Assembly: GCA_035304285.1 (NCBI GenBank)
Contig: DATGQI010000203.1
Location: forward strand, 1 to 35,382
Reading direction: 5' to 3'
Source of the DNA: IDS-8 sp035304285
GTDB taxonomy: Bacteria > Pseudomonadota > Gammaproteobacteria > Steroidobacterales > Woeseiaceae
Length of the DNA: 35,382 bases
In this document: one piece after another, positions 8,343 through 17,263 of the stretch
Layout: each line of letters opens with the position of its first letter
Numbering within the stretch: position 1 is the first letter of the stretch
Made by a program: the position numbers and the translations under genes
Notes under the pieces: generated by a model
Database searches by the model: none
Seen by the model: only the letters and a program-made list of their open reading frames with translations
What the model was told of the DNA's origin: nothing

Positions 8343-9317
8343 ATGCAGCGGGGAAATACGCTTGAGCAGCTGCCGCTGAATGCGGAAGGACAGAAAGCGG
8401 CCATGGCCATGGTCGTCAAGGCTCGTGAAACGCTCGGGAGCATTATCCTGGGGAAGGACACCGAGATTTCGATGGCGCTTGCATGTCTGCTGGCGCGCGG
8501 ACATCTCCTGATAGAGGACCTGCCGGGCCTCGGGAAGACCATGCTGGCGCAGGCGCTGGCAAGGGTGCTGGGCCTGAGCTACCAGCGTATCCAGTTCACC
8601 AGCGATCTGCTTCCCGCCGACATCGTGGGGGTATCCATTTTCCGCCAGCAACAAGGCGAATTCGTGTTCCAGCCCGGCCCGGTGTTCGCGCAACTCGTGC
8701 TCGCCGACGAAGTCAATCGCGCCACACCCAAGGCGCAGAGCGCCCTGCTCGAAGCGATGGAGGAACAGCAGGTGTCCGTGGACGGCCAGACACACCGGCT
8801 GCCGCAACCGTTCTTCGTCGTTGCGACGCAGAACCCTTCCGACCAGATCGGTACCTTTCCCCTGCCGGAGTCACAGCTCGACCGTTTCCTGATGCGCCTC
8901 GAACTGGGATATCCCAACGAGGAGAACGAGCGTGCGCTTCTCACGGGCACCGATCGGCGCCAGTTGCTGAAGACGGTGCAGCCGGCCCTGTCGCCACAAC
9001 TGCTCGGGCACCTCCAGGCCGAAGTGCAGAAAGTGCACTTAAGCGAACCGCTGCTCGACTATATCCAGGCGCTCGTGCGTTACACGCGGGAATCGCCGGA
9101 AGTGGAAACGGGTCTGTCGCCGCGCGGCGCGCTCGCGCTGGTCGCGGCCGCGAAAGCCCATGCCTGTATCGAAAATCATCCGGGGGTGTTTCCGGATGAT
9201 GTGCAGGCTGTCTTCCCAGCCATTGCGGGTCACCGGCTGAAGCCGCCGAATGGGTCGATGTATCGCACTCCCGCGGAGCTGACGCGCCACGTGCTGGAGA
9301 CGGTGGCGATTCCCTGA
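8343..9317 (+). CDS. MoxR-family AAA+ ATPase
   Basis: A 324-residue AAA+ protein of the MoxR family, probably a chaperone that helps mature or activate partner proteins. Walker A is 'EDLPGLGKTMLAQALA' (about residue 60), Walker B 'LVLADEVNRA', followed by the MoxR-typical 'KAQSALLEAMEEQQV', sensor 1 'VVATQNPSDQIGTFPLPESQLDRF' and sensor 2 'GLSPRGALAL'. A GGGAG lies 8 nt before the ATG. It is the first gene of a MoxR-DUF58-TgpA cluster (gaps of 5 bp, then a 4-bp overlap), a set found in many bacteria in which ATPase, DUF58 protein and membrane transglutaminase are thought to act together at the envelope. That partnership is inferred from gene order. Confidence 0.93.
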   Translation: MQRGNTLEQLPLNAEGQKAAMAMVVKARETLGSIILGKDTEISMALACLLARGHLLIEDLPGLGKTMLAQALARVLGLSYQRIQFTSDLLPADIVGVSIFRQQQGEFVFQPGPVFAQLVLADEVNRATPKAQSALLEAMEEQQVSVDGQTHRLPQPFFVVATQNPSDQIGTFPLPESQLDRFLMRLELGYPNEENERALLTGTDRRQLLKTVQPALSPQLLGHLQAEVQKVHLSEPLLDYIQALVRYTRESPEVETGLSPRGALALVAAAKAHACIENHPGVFPDDVQAVFPAIAGHRLKPPNGSMYRTPAELTRHVLETVAIP

Positions 9318-9322
9318 CCGAC

Positions 9323-10357
9323 ATGACAGGCGATGCAGGAGTTCGCCCGGGTGGCCTCGTGTCACGCCGCCTTCGCTTGCCAACCCTTGGATCGGCTGTC
9401 AGCCGGCGCGTCGAAAGCTGGGCCCGCAGGCGCCAGGGCGCAGATCCGTCATCCGTACGCCTGCGATCAAGGCGCATCTACATCTTGCCCACCGGTGTCG
9501 GGGCGGTGTTCGGATTGACCACGTTCGCGATGCTGCTCGGCTCGATGAACTACAACAACAACCTCTCGTTCCTCCTGACATTCCTGCTCGCAGGCTTGGG
9601 CTTTGTCGCCATGCACCAGTGCCAGCGTAACCTGGTGGGCCTGGAAGTGAGCTTCGCCGGAGTCGATCCGGTGTTCGCGGGACAGGCAGCGGAGTTCCGA
9701 ATCGCGATAACGAATCATTCGATACACCGGCGGCACAACATCCGGCTGTTCGCAGGCCTCGTGCAGAGCGGCGTTCACGACCTGAAGCCCGGTGAAGGCC
9801 GTGTCCTGACACTCCGGATACCGACAGAAAGACGCGGCCGCAGAAACCTGGAACGGTATGGCGTCCACACGCTGTTCCCGTTCGAACTGTTCCGCGCGTG
9901 GGCGTGGCTGCACATGGACCTTGCCGCGACGGTATATCCGCGCCCGGCCGAGCACACGCCGCTACCACGGCCGACGCAGGGTGCGGCCGGCCAAAGGCAA
10001 TACGATGCTCGCGGCGAGGAAGATTTCGCCGGCTTCCGGCAATTCCATGACGGTGACTCACCGCGACACGTGGCCTGGAAAGCATATGCCAGGAGCGGCG
10101 AATTGCTGTCCAAGCAGTTTTCCGGCGGAGACGTCAGCAGCCAGTGGTTCGACTTTGACGAGATAGAGGCCAGGGACACCGAAGCCCGCCTGTCCATCCT
10201 GGCCCGCTGGATCCTCGATGCCGAGCAAGCACGCCGCAACTTTGGCCTGCGTCTCCCGGGACGGGAGATATCGCCCTCTCACGGAGAGGCGCATCGTCAC
10301 CGCTGCCTCGAAGCTCTCGCCACGTTTAGTGATAAGAGTGCAATGGCCGAGGCATGA
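9323..10357 (+). CDS. DUF58 domain-containing membrane protein
   Basis: A 344-residue protein. After about 50 basic residues come two hydrophobic segments (about residues 55-75 and 78-97, around 'NYNNNLSFLLTFLLAGLGF'), then an immunoglobulin-like stretch, and the DUF58 signature 'FRQFHDGDSPRHVAWKAYARSG...LLSKQF', matching the family pattern R-x-Y-x-x-G-D-x-x-R-x-I-x-W-x-x-x-A-R. DUF58 proteins resemble von Willebrand A domains and almost always accompany MoxR ATPases; their biochemical role is not settled. The ATG at 9323 is 5 bp behind the MoxR stop, and the stop overlaps the next gene's start as ATGA, implying translational coupling. The C-terminal domain is cytoplasmic by prediction from the two-helix hairpin. 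Confidence 0.9.
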   Translation: MTGDAGVRPGGLVSRRLRLPTLGSAVSRRVESWARRRQGADPSSVRLRSRRIYILPTGVGAVFGLTTFAMLLGSMNYNNNLSFLLTFLLAGLGFVAMHQCQRNLVGLEVSFAGVDPVFAGQAAEFRIAITNHSIHRRHNIRLFAGLVQSGVHDLKPGEGRVLTLRIPTERRGRRNLERYGVHTLFPFELFRAWAWLHMDLAATVYPRPAEHTPLPRPTQGAAGQRQYDARGEEDFAGFRQFHDGDSPRHVAWKAYARSGELLSKQFSGGDVSSQWFDFDEIEARDTEARLSILARWILDAEQARRNFGLRLPGREISPSHGEAHRHRCLEALATFSDKSAMAEA

Positions 10358-12333
10358 AAAAGCAACGCGCCACAGACGGTTCGCTCCTCGCAAGCCTGCC
10401 CTGGACACTGGCCGCGCTGACGTTCTCGCTCACGCCGCACATCCAGTACCTTCCGGTGTGGATCACCGTTTCTTTCCTCGGCTGCGCCGCCGTACGCTGG
10501 CATATCGAACGACAGCGCAGGCATCTCCCCCCCGCATGGTTCAGGGTGCTACTCGCGCTGTCGGGCTTCCTCGGCGTATTCGCGTCTTACGATTCCGTCA
10601 GCGGCGTGGGCCCGGGATCCGCGCTGCTTGCAGTAATGGCAGCACTGAAACTCCTGGAAACACGACAGCGGCGCGACCAGTTCGTGCTGCTGTTCATCTC
10701 CATCTTCCTGATCATGGCATCGCTGCTTCGCGAACAGCACATATGGTCGCTGCCGTTCCTCGTGGCAGGCGTCATACTTACGACGACGGCATGGTTGCGA
10801 ATGTCGATCTCCGAGGATGTGCGGATCCGTGATAGTTTCGGCACCGCCGGAAGACTGCTCCTCTACGCAACGCCGCTCGCCCTGGCGATGTGGATTTTCT
10901 TTCCACGCATCGCCACGCCATTCTGGTCGGTGCCAATCGACAATGGCGGTGCAACGACAGGCTTGAGCGAGGAGATGAGTCCCGGCGACATAAGCTCGCT
11001 GTCGCAGTCCGACGCAGTGGCTTTCCGTGTCAAATTCGCTACCCAGGCGCCGCCGCCCAGCCAGCGTTACTGGCGCGCGCTCGTGCTGCACCGCTTCAAC
11101 GGCCGCACATGGTCCGGTAACGAGCCTTCCATCGACCTTCGCGCTCGCGAAGAAATCCGGGTGAGCGGCGAACCGGTCGCCTACGAAGTCACCATGGAGC
11201 CATCACAGCAACAATGGGTGTTCGCCCTGGACATGCCTCTACAGTGGTCTTTGGAGCGAACGTTCATGGGTCCGCAACAACAGCTGATGAGCGTGCAACC
11301 GATCGATCGCCGCGTCGCCTACGACGCGGTCTCATACCTCGACTACCGGACGAACGTGGATCTCTCGCGCATGGCCCGGTCCTGGTACCTTCGCCTTCCG
11401 GAAAGCCGCAACCCGCGAAGCATCGAGCTGGCAACGCAGTTGCGGAGCGCTGCGGCGGACGATGCAGATTACGTCAATGACGTGCTCGGGATGTTCCGCC
11501 GGGAAGAGTTTTACTACACCCTGCAGCCGGCACTTCTCGGCAGTAACCCCGTCGATCGCTTCCTTTTCGAAACCCGGGAAGGATTTTGCGAACACTACGC
11601 GTCGGCCTTCGCTGTCCTGATGCGCGCCGCGGGGATTCCCTCGCGAATTGTGCTGGGTTACCAGGGTGGCGAGATGAATCCGCTCGGCGACTACCTGATC
11701 GTTCGCCAGTCGGATGCGCACGCATGGAACGAAGTCTGGCTGGAAGGCCGGGGCTGGGTGCGGATCGATCCCACTGCTGCCGTCGCGCCGGAACGTATCG
11801 AAGCGGGGATGTCTGCCGCGCGCTTCGGTGATGCAGGCGCCCGCTGGGGTCTCACGGCCCCAACGCGCTGGCTGTACAACCTCGGACTGACGTGGGACGC
11901 CCTGAATGCCAGGTGGAACGGCTGGGTGCTGGGGTACGGTCCGGACAACCAGAATCGCTTCATGCGGTGGCTCGGTATGGACGAACCGGACTGGCGCAAG
12001 ATGGTGCTGACGTTGCTGGCCATCCTCCTCCTGTTGATCGGCGGCCTGAGCCTCCTGCTCTTCCGCCGCTACCGGCCGCCGAAGAAGGACGAGGCGGCGC
12101 TTCTGTACCGGCAGTTCATCCGCAAGCTGGCAATTGTTCCGCGGCCGGGTGAGACACCACACCAGTACGCGTCACGGATCGCCTCGGCCGGTGCGGCGTA
12201 CCCAGGCGACGTCGATGCGATCACCAAACGCTACCTGGCGGCACGGTATGGCGCTCCTGATGCGAGCGCGCTGCCGGCATTGCGCAGTGCGGTCCGTAAC
12301 TTCAGGAAAAGAACGCTGCAGGGCCTGCCATGA
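10354..12333 (+). CDS. tgpA: TgpA-type membrane-anchored transglutaminase (DUF3488 / transglutaminase-like / DUF4129)
   Basis: A 659-residue inner-membrane protein. Residues 15-190 hold several membrane helices (DUF3488), followed by a large extracytoplasmic part with the transglutaminase core. The papain-like triad is intact: Cys412 in 'EGFCEHYASAF', His456 in 'DAHAWNEVW', Asp472 in 'RIDPTAA'. A further helix lies near residue 550-575, then a cytoplasmic DUF4129-like tail with 'YRQFIRKLA..GETPHQYASRI'. In Pseudomonas aeruginosa TgpA is a periplasmic transglutaminase reported as important for viability; its natural substrate is unknown. The start overlaps the DUF58 stop by 4 bp. It ends a three-gene operon and converges on the histidine kinase gene, with 93 bp between. 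Confidence 0.92.
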   Translation: MKKQRATDGSLLASLPWTLAALTFSLTPHIQYLPVWITVSFLGCAAVRWHIERQRRHLPPAWFRVLLALSGFLGVFASYDSVSGVGPGSALLAVMAALKLLETRQRRDQFVLLFISIFLIMASLLREQHIWSLPFLVAGVILTTTAWLRMSISEDVRIRDSFGTAGRLLLYATPLALAMWIFFPRIATPFWSVPIDNGGATTGLSEEMSPGDISSLSQSDAVAFRVKFATQAPPPSQRYWRALVLHRFNGRTWSGNEPSIDLRAREEIRVSGEPVAYEVTMEPSQQQWVFALDMPLQWSLERTFMGPQQQLMSVQPIDRRVAYDAVSYLDYRTNVDLSRMARSWYLRLPESRNPRSIELATQLRSAAADDADYVNDVLGMFRREEFYYTLQPALLGSNPVDRFLFETREGFCEHYASAFAVLMRAAGIPSRIVLGYQGGEMNPLGDYLIVRQSDAHAWNEVWLEGRGWVRIDPTAAVAPERIEAGMSAARFGDAGARWGLTAPTRWLYNLGLTWDALNARWNGWVLGYGPDNQNRFMRWLGMDEPDWRKMVLTLLAILLLLIGGLSLLLFRRYRPPKKDEAALLYRQFIRKLAIVPRPGETPHQYASRIASAGAAYPGDVDAITKRYLAARYGAPDASALPALRSAVRNFRKRTLQGLP

Positions 12334-12426
12334 GGGCGAGTGCGATGGGTATCGGCGAGCTCGCTCGCGTAGCCGTCCATGAGCTGGTAGCAGACAGAGC
12401 ACAGCGCGATTCCCCGGCGTGAGCTC

Positions 12427-14397
12427 CTACACCCGCTGTACCTTCGTTTCCTGCACTGAGGCCAGGATACTTTGCAGGTCGGCAAATTCGGCCGGCTTTA
12501 CCAGGTGATGGTCGAAGCCGACCGCTTGCGAGCGCTGCCTGTCTTCAGGCTGTCCATAACCTGTCATGGCAACCAGCACTACGCCATCGAGGTCCGGTTG
12601 CTGCCGCACCCGGTATGCAACCTCGTAGCCGTCGATCTCGGGAAGCCCGATGTCGAGCAGGATCACGTCCGGTCGAAACTTCGCGGCAACTTCGAGCGCA
12701 TCCGTACCGTCGTAGGCCGTCCGCACGCTGTGCCCATTGTGCTGTAACAGCGTCGCCTGGAGGTCGGCCGAGTCGCGATTGTCGTCCACGACCAGAACAC
12801 GCAATGCATGCTCATGCGTGCCATCGCTCTTGTCAGCAGCATCCTGGGGAGCTTCCTTTGACGGCGCACTGGAAGCGGCCGCCGGCAACCGCACGATGAA
12901 CTCGCTGCCCGTGCCCGGCCCATCGCTCATTGCCCGTACGCTGCCGCCGTGCATTTCAACGACGTGCTTTACAAGAGCCAACCCGATGCCAAGACCGCCC
13001 TTCGAGCGGTCCAGGGTCGTTGCGCCCTGGGAGAACAGAGCGAAAACCTGCTCGAGATGTTCAGGCCGTATTCCCATGCCGGAATCGCGAACGCGCACGA
13101 CTGCATCCTCGCCGTCGTGCTCCGCCGTGAGTTCTATCAGTCCGCCGTCGGGGGTGTACTTTGCTGCATTCGTCAGCAGATTGACGACGACCTGTTCCAG
13201 CCTGACGGCATCCGCATGCACGACGATGTCGACAGCGGGTATCGAGCACTTGAACGAGTGCCCTCGATCCCGCATATCGCGACGCACGGACTCGGCAGCG
13301 TCCCGCAAGATGCGATTGATATGCACGTCGGAGCGTTGCAGCTCGACCCGACCCATGGTTACCCTGGACACGTCCATCAGGTCGTCAACCAGCCGGGTAA
13401 GCGTCGAGACCTGCCTCTCAAGTGGAGCGAGGACCTTTCGCTGCATTGCGTGACCGGGATCCATCCGAAGGAGTTGCACCGAATTACGAATGGTCGCAAG
13501 CGGATTTCGCAACTCATGAGAGAGCATGGCGAGAAATTCATCCTTTCGCCGGTCAGCCTCGAGTAGCGCCTCTTCCATCTTCTTCTGGGCGGCGATATTG
13601 CGCGCTATTTTCGACGCGCCGATGATCTTTCTGTTCGCGTCATGAATGGGGGAAACGCTGAGCGAAATGTTCAGGAGCGTTCCATCCTTCCCGCGACGTA
13701 TCGTTTCGTAGTGACTGATCGTGTCTCCGTTTCGGATACGGCCCAGAATATCAGGCTCTTCATTTAGTCGGTCGGCTGGAATAAGCATGCTGACCGGTTG
13801 GCCAATGGCTTCCCGGGCACTGTAGCCGAATAGCCTTTCCGCACCGGCGTTCCAGTCAGTGATGATGCCGTTCAAGTCCTTGCCGATGATCGCATCGTCT
13901 GCCGACTCGACAATGGCGACAAGCCTTCCCTGCGCTTCCTCCCCCCGCTTGCGTTCGCTGACGTCAACAACCACATTGACCGCGCCAATCAGCCTGCCGC
14001 TCTCATCATGCAGGGGATGCACGTGCGCCACCCCGAAAACGCGGCTGCCATCCGGACGCTCGATGACCACGTCGAAGCCGTCGTACGAGCGGTCTTCCTT
14101 GATGGCGAGGGCCATCCAGGAATTGTGATGTTCAATCGGGGCACCATCCGGCGAGAGGAGGCGAACCGAGCCGCAAAAGCGGTCGGTCGGCTCATTCAGC
14201 TTTGGCTCACGCCCCCACAGGTCGGCGGCCCGTTGGTTGAAATGCGTGATCAAGCCTGCTGCATCACAGGCGTAGGCGGCAGCCGGCAGTGTATCGAGGA
14301 GACGGAAATACTCCGCCCGAAGAATGCTGTCAGCATTCTTCGAACTCTTGTCGACCTTCGCTGGCTTTATCTCGTCCGCCACCTGAAATTCCGACAT
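12427..14397 (-). CDS. Soluble PAS-PAS hybrid histidine kinase with C-terminal receiver
   Basis: 656 residues with no signal peptide or membrane segment, hence a cytoplasmic sensor. Domains: PAS 1 (about 30-150, 'LLDTLPAAAYACDAAGLI'), PAS 2 (about 155-280, 'VESADDAIIGKDLNGIITDWN'), HisKA with phosphoacceptor His294 in 'LSHELRNPLA', HATPase_c ('VVNLLTNAAKYTPDGG', 'VRDSGMGIRP', 'GGLGIGLALVK'), and a receiver with phosphoacceptor Asp582 in 'ILLDIGLPEIDG' plus the acidic pair 'VVDDN' and Lys in 'HLVKPAEF'. There is no Hpt domain and no separate response regulator nearby, so its output is unknown. Its ATG is 2 nt behind the prfC stop, implying co-transcription and coupled translation. The TAG stop sits inside a CTCCTACA repeat-like motif (12424-12431). 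Confidence 0.93.
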   Translation of the reverse strand: MSEFQVADEIKPAKVDKSSKNADSILRAEYFRLLDTLPAAAYACDAAGLITHFNQRAADLWGREPKLNEPTDRFCGSVRLLSPDGAPIEHHNSWMALAIKEDRSYDGFDVVIERPDGSRVFGVAHVHPLHDESGRLIGAVNVVVDVSERKRGEEAQGRLVAIVESADDAIIGKDLNGIITDWNAGAERLFGYSAREAIGQPVSMLIPADRLNEEPDILGRIRNGDTISHYETIRRGKDGTLLNISLSVSPIHDANRKIIGASKIARNIAAQKKMEEALLEADRRKDEFLAMLSHELRNPLATIRNSVQLLRMDPGHAMQRKVLAPLERQVSTLTRLVDDLMDVSRVTMGRVELQRSDVHINRILRDAAESVRRDMRDRGHSFKCSIPAVDIVVHADAVRLEQVVVNLLTNAAKYTPDGGLIELTAEHDGEDAVVRVRDSGMGIRPEHLEQVFALFSQGATTLDRSKGGLGIGLALVKHVVEMHGGSVRAMSDGPGTGSEFIVRLPAAASSAPSKEAPQDAADKSDGTHEHALRVLVVDDNRDSADLQATLLQHNGHSVRTAYDGTDALEVAAKFRPDVILLDIGLPEIDGYEVAYRVRQQPDLDGVVLVAMTGYGQPEDRQRSQAVGFDHHLVKPAEFADLQSILASVQETKVQRV

Positions 14398-14399
14398 GA

Positions 14400-15980
14400 T
14401 TAGTGCTCGCGAGTCTCGCTAAAGCTGATATCCGGCCAGCGCTCCTCGGCAAGATTGAGATTGATGCGGGTCGGCGCTATGTAAACGAGCCGTTCGCTAT
14501 GATCCAGTGCCAGGTAATCGTGCGCTTTCTTCCGGAACTCGGACAGCTTTTGTTCGTCTCTCGCCTCGATCCATCTCGCGGTCGCGACGCTGATCTGCTC
14601 GAACTGGCACTCAACTTTATACTCATCCCTTAAACGGTGCGCAACTACGTCGAACTGCAGCGGACCCACCGCTCCGAGGATCAGGTCGTTGTTGCGCAGT
14701 GGCTTGAAGAGCTGCGTCGCGCCCTCTTCGCAAAGTTGTGAAAGACCCTTCTGTAGAGCCTTGAGCTTCAAAGGATCTTTGAGTATCGCACGCCGAAAGA
14801 TCTCCGGAGCGAAGTTGGGAATGCCGCGGAAGCGGATGTCTTCGCCCTCGGAGAAACTGTCACCGATGTTGATCGTGCCGTGATTGTGCAAGCCGATTAT
14901 GTCACCTGCGTATGCAGTCTCGGTCTGCAACCGGTCTGCGGCCATGAACGTGATCGCAGCGGCGATCTTCATCTCCTTGCCGGAACGCACGTGCATGAGC
15001 TTCATGCCCTTCTCGAACTTTCCCGAGCAAATTCTCATGAAGGCGATGCGATCGCGGTGGCCGGGGTCCATGTTCGCCTGTATCTTGAAAACGAAGCCGC
15101 TTAGCTTTTCTTCGTCAGGCTCGACCACCCGCGTTTCCGTTTCCCGCGGTCGCGGTGACGGCGCATGTTCGACAAAGGCATCAAGCAGCTCTTTCACGCC
15201 GAAATTGTTGATCGCGGATCCGAAGAACACCGGTGTCTGCTTCGCCGCCAGGTAAGCATCGATGTCGAGTGCCGGGCAGGCACCTTTGACCAGTTCAATC
15301 TCTTCGCGGAAGCGCCCGGCGTCATCGCCGAGCACGTCGGCCGCGCGCTGGGATTCCAGGCCCTCGATCGTCTCGATCGACGAAGCCTTTTCGCGACCTG
15401 CGCGTGAATAGAGATAGATGCGATCGGCCAACAGGTGATAGACGCCTTTCAGGGAGCGCCCCATGCCGATCGGCCAGGTTACGGGCGAACACTGAATCTT
15501 GAGCACCGACTCGATCTCGTCCAGTAGTTCGATGGGCGGTCGGCCGTCACGATCAAGCTTGTTGACGAACGTCATGATCGGAGTGTCGCGCAGCCGGCAG
15601 ACGTCCATTAGCTTGATGGTTCGCTGTTCGACGCCTTTCGCGCAATCGATGACCATCAATGCCGAATCGACAGCGGTCAAGGTCCGATAGGTATCCTCGG
15701 AGAAATCCTCGTGGCCCGGCGTGTCCAGCAAGTTCACCAGCCGGTCGCGATACGGGAACTGCATCACCGAAGAGGTGACGGAGATGCCACGCTGCTGTTC
15801 GAGTGCCATCCAGTCGGACGTGGCATGGCGACTCGCCTTCCGGCCTTTCACGGTGCCCGCAAGCTGGATCGCGCCGCCGTAAAGCAGAAGCTTTTCGGTG
15901 AGCGTGGTCTTACCGGCATCAGGATGTGAAATGATCGCGAACGTGCGGCGTTGTTTAACGTGTTTTTCCAGGGAATTCAT
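14400..15980 (-). CDS. prfC: Peptide chain release factor 3 (RF3)
   Basis: A 526-residue translational GTPase, the length of E. coli RF3 (529). G1 is 'SHPDAGKTTL', switch region 'RGISVTSS', G3 'LLDTPGHEDFSEDTYR', G4 'TFVNKLDRDGR'. The RF3-specific insert 'WPIGMGRSLKGVYHL' separates it from EF-G. The C-terminal domain has 'GAVGPLQFDVVAHRL', also RF3-typical. RF3 removes RF1/RF2 from the ribosome after termination and contributes to post-peptidyl quality control. It is preceded on the minus strand by rimI with a 117-bp gap, which contains a TAAACT box that might serve as a -10, and followed after 2 nt by the hybrid histidine kinase gene, an uncommon neighbour. Confidence 0.97.
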   Translation of the reverse strand: MNSLEKHVKQRRTFAIISHPDAGKTTLTEKLLLYGGAIQLAGTVKGRKASRHATSDWMALEQQRGISVTSSVMQFPYRDRLVNLLDTPGHEDFSEDTYRTLTAVDSALMVIDCAKGVEQRTIKLMDVCRLRDTPIMTFVNKLDRDGRPPIELLDEIESVLKIQCSPVTWPIGMGRSLKGVYHLLADRIYLYSRAGREKASSIETIEGLESQRAADVLGDDAGRFREEIELVKGACPALDIDAYLAAKQTPVFFGSAINNFGVKELLDAFVEHAPSPRPRETETRVVEPDEEKLSGFVFKIQANMDPGHRDRIAFMRICSGKFEKGMKLMHVRSGKEMKIAAAITFMAADRLQTETAYAGDIIGLHNHGTINIGDSFSEGEDIRFRGIPNFAPEIFRRAILKDPLKLKALQKGLSQLCEEGATQLFKPLRNNDLILGAVGPLQFDVVAHRLRDEYKVECQFEQISVATARWIEARDEQKLSEFRKKAHDYLALDHSERLVYIAPTRINLNLAEERWPDISFSETREH

Positions 15981-16097
15981 GTTCAGAGCCAGGATCGCGC
16001 CGTTCGGGCGACGGCAAAAAAGCGCGCAAGTTTACCGCTATTCCAGCTTAACGACCATGGCCATGACAGCGGGCCGGACGCCCGCGAGCCACCGGCG

Positions 16098-16565
16098 TTA
16101 CCTTACGACGAGCGACAAGACCGCCGCGTCCTCGCGCCCGGAACGAGACTGGTAGTACGCGCGGCGCTGGGCGATTTGGCGGAATCCCTTCTTGCGGTAA
16201 AGGGACAGCGCATTGCCGTTGGAAGGCCTGACCTCGAGGAACACTTCCTTGACCGATGCAGCCCGGGCCCGCGTCAGCAGCTCATCGAGCAGGAGATCAC
16301 CATAACCCAGCCGCCGGTAGTCGGGATCGACGCAAATATTCAGCACATGCGCCTCGCCGGCGGCTATGGAAAGGATGCCATAGCCTGCAACTGCGTCGCC
16401 GCGCTCGAGAACGATGCAGGTGTAGCCGGCAAGCAGGCAATCGCGGAACACGCCGTGGCTCCAGGGAAAATCGTAACTGCGCCGCTCTATGTCAGACACA
16501 TGCGAGAGATCGTCATGGACCATGGTCCGGGTAGCGACCGGCACTTGCGGAATCGGGGAGATCAT
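16098..16565 (-). CDS. rimI: Ribosomal protein S18 alanine N-acetyltransferase RimI
   Basis: A 155-residue GNAT acetyltransferase. It shows the acetyl-CoA site 'VDPDYRRLGYGDLLLDELL' (R/Q-x-x-G-x-G/A, here RRLGYG), the RimI strand 'FLEVRPSNGNALSLYRKKGF', where Asn and Tyr are characteristic, and 'SDIERRSYDFPWS', the RimI N-terminal motif that shapes the peptide pocket. RimI acetylates the N-terminal Ala of ribosomal protein S18. Its ATG (16565) overlaps the uracil-DNA glycosylase stop by 4 bp (ATGA), so the two are translationally coupled. The C-terminus is somewhat longer than usual ('SRSGREDAAVLSLVVR'). Confidence 0.94.
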   Translation of the reverse strand: MISPIPQVPVATRTMVHDDLSHVSDIERRSYDFPWSHGVFRDCLLAGYTCIVLERGDAVAGYGILSIAAGEAHVLNICVDPDYRRLGYGDLLLDELLTRARAASVKEVFLEVRPSNGNALSLYRKKGFRQIAQRRAYYQSRSGREDAAVLSLVVR

Positions 16566-17263
16566 GCGGCGTTAGCTCCGATGATCCTCCGCGCGAGGCA
16601 AAGGTCTTTCCAGGCTTCGCGCTTTTGGGTCGGTGTACGCAACAGGTAAGCAGGGTGGTAAGTCACAACAACGGGTATCTCCGGATTTGCAAGTGCATGC
16701 ACACGGCCTCGCAACCTGCCCACGGTCTGGTCGCTGCGCAGCAACTGCTGCGCGGCAATGCGGCCGACGGCGAGAATGATTTTCGGATGCACGAGTTCTA
16801 TCTGTCGCTCGAGATAGCTCCTGCAGGCTTCTGCCTCGGAGGCAGCGGGGTCGCGATTATTCGGCGGCCGGCACTTCAGGATGTTGGCAATGAATACGCC
16901 TTCGCGGCTCAATCCGACGGCGCGCAGCATCTCATCCAGCAATTGACCCGCGCGGCCGACGAAGGGTTCACCACGGCGGTCTTCTTCAACACCCGGCGCT
17001 TCGCCAACGATCATCCAGTCGGCAGCCGGGTTACCGACACCAAAAACCGTTTGCGTACGTCCTGCGTGCAGGGAACAGCGCGTGCAGGCCGCAACGGCCC
17101 GCCGCAGTTCCGACCAGCCCAGGGAAACCTGCTCGAAAGCGGATTCTTCAACCGGCTGGTCGTCAAGCCGCGTTTCACCAGTCGCTGGTTCGCTCGCGCG
17201 TAGTGAAAAGACATCGATGCCGATAGCCTCCAGGTACGCGAGTCGTGTCGACTCAGCGGTCAT
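16562..17263 (-). CDS. Family-4 uracil-DNA glycosylase with [4Fe-4S] cluster
   Basis: A 233-residue uracil-DNA glycosylase that removes uracil from DNA as the first step of base excision repair. Motif A is 'GEAPGVEEDRRGEPFVGRAG', with 'GEAPG' being the family-4 form; motif B is 'VTYHPAYLLR', with the active-site His. Cysteines for the iron-sulfur cluster: the pair in 'CTRCSL', the Cys in 'NILKCRPPNNRDP' and the Cys in 'EAEACRSYLE'. About 60 variable residues precede the core. The start at ATG 17263 has AAGGA about 8 nt upstream and overlaps the end of pssA by 11 bp; ATG 17284 would add seven residues. It is coupled to rimI through ATGA. Confidence 0.94.
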   Translation of the reverse strand: MTAESTRLAYLEAIGIDVFSLRASEPATGETRLDDQPVEESAFEQVSLGWSELRRAVAACTRCSLHAGRTQTVFGVGNPAADWMIVGEAPGVEEDRRGEPFVGRAGQLLDEMLRAVGLSREGVFIANILKCRPPNNRDPAASEAEACRSYLERQIELVHPKIILAVGRIAAQQLLRSDQTVGRLRGRVHALANPEIPVVVTYHPAYLLRTPTQKREAWKDLCLARRIIGANAA

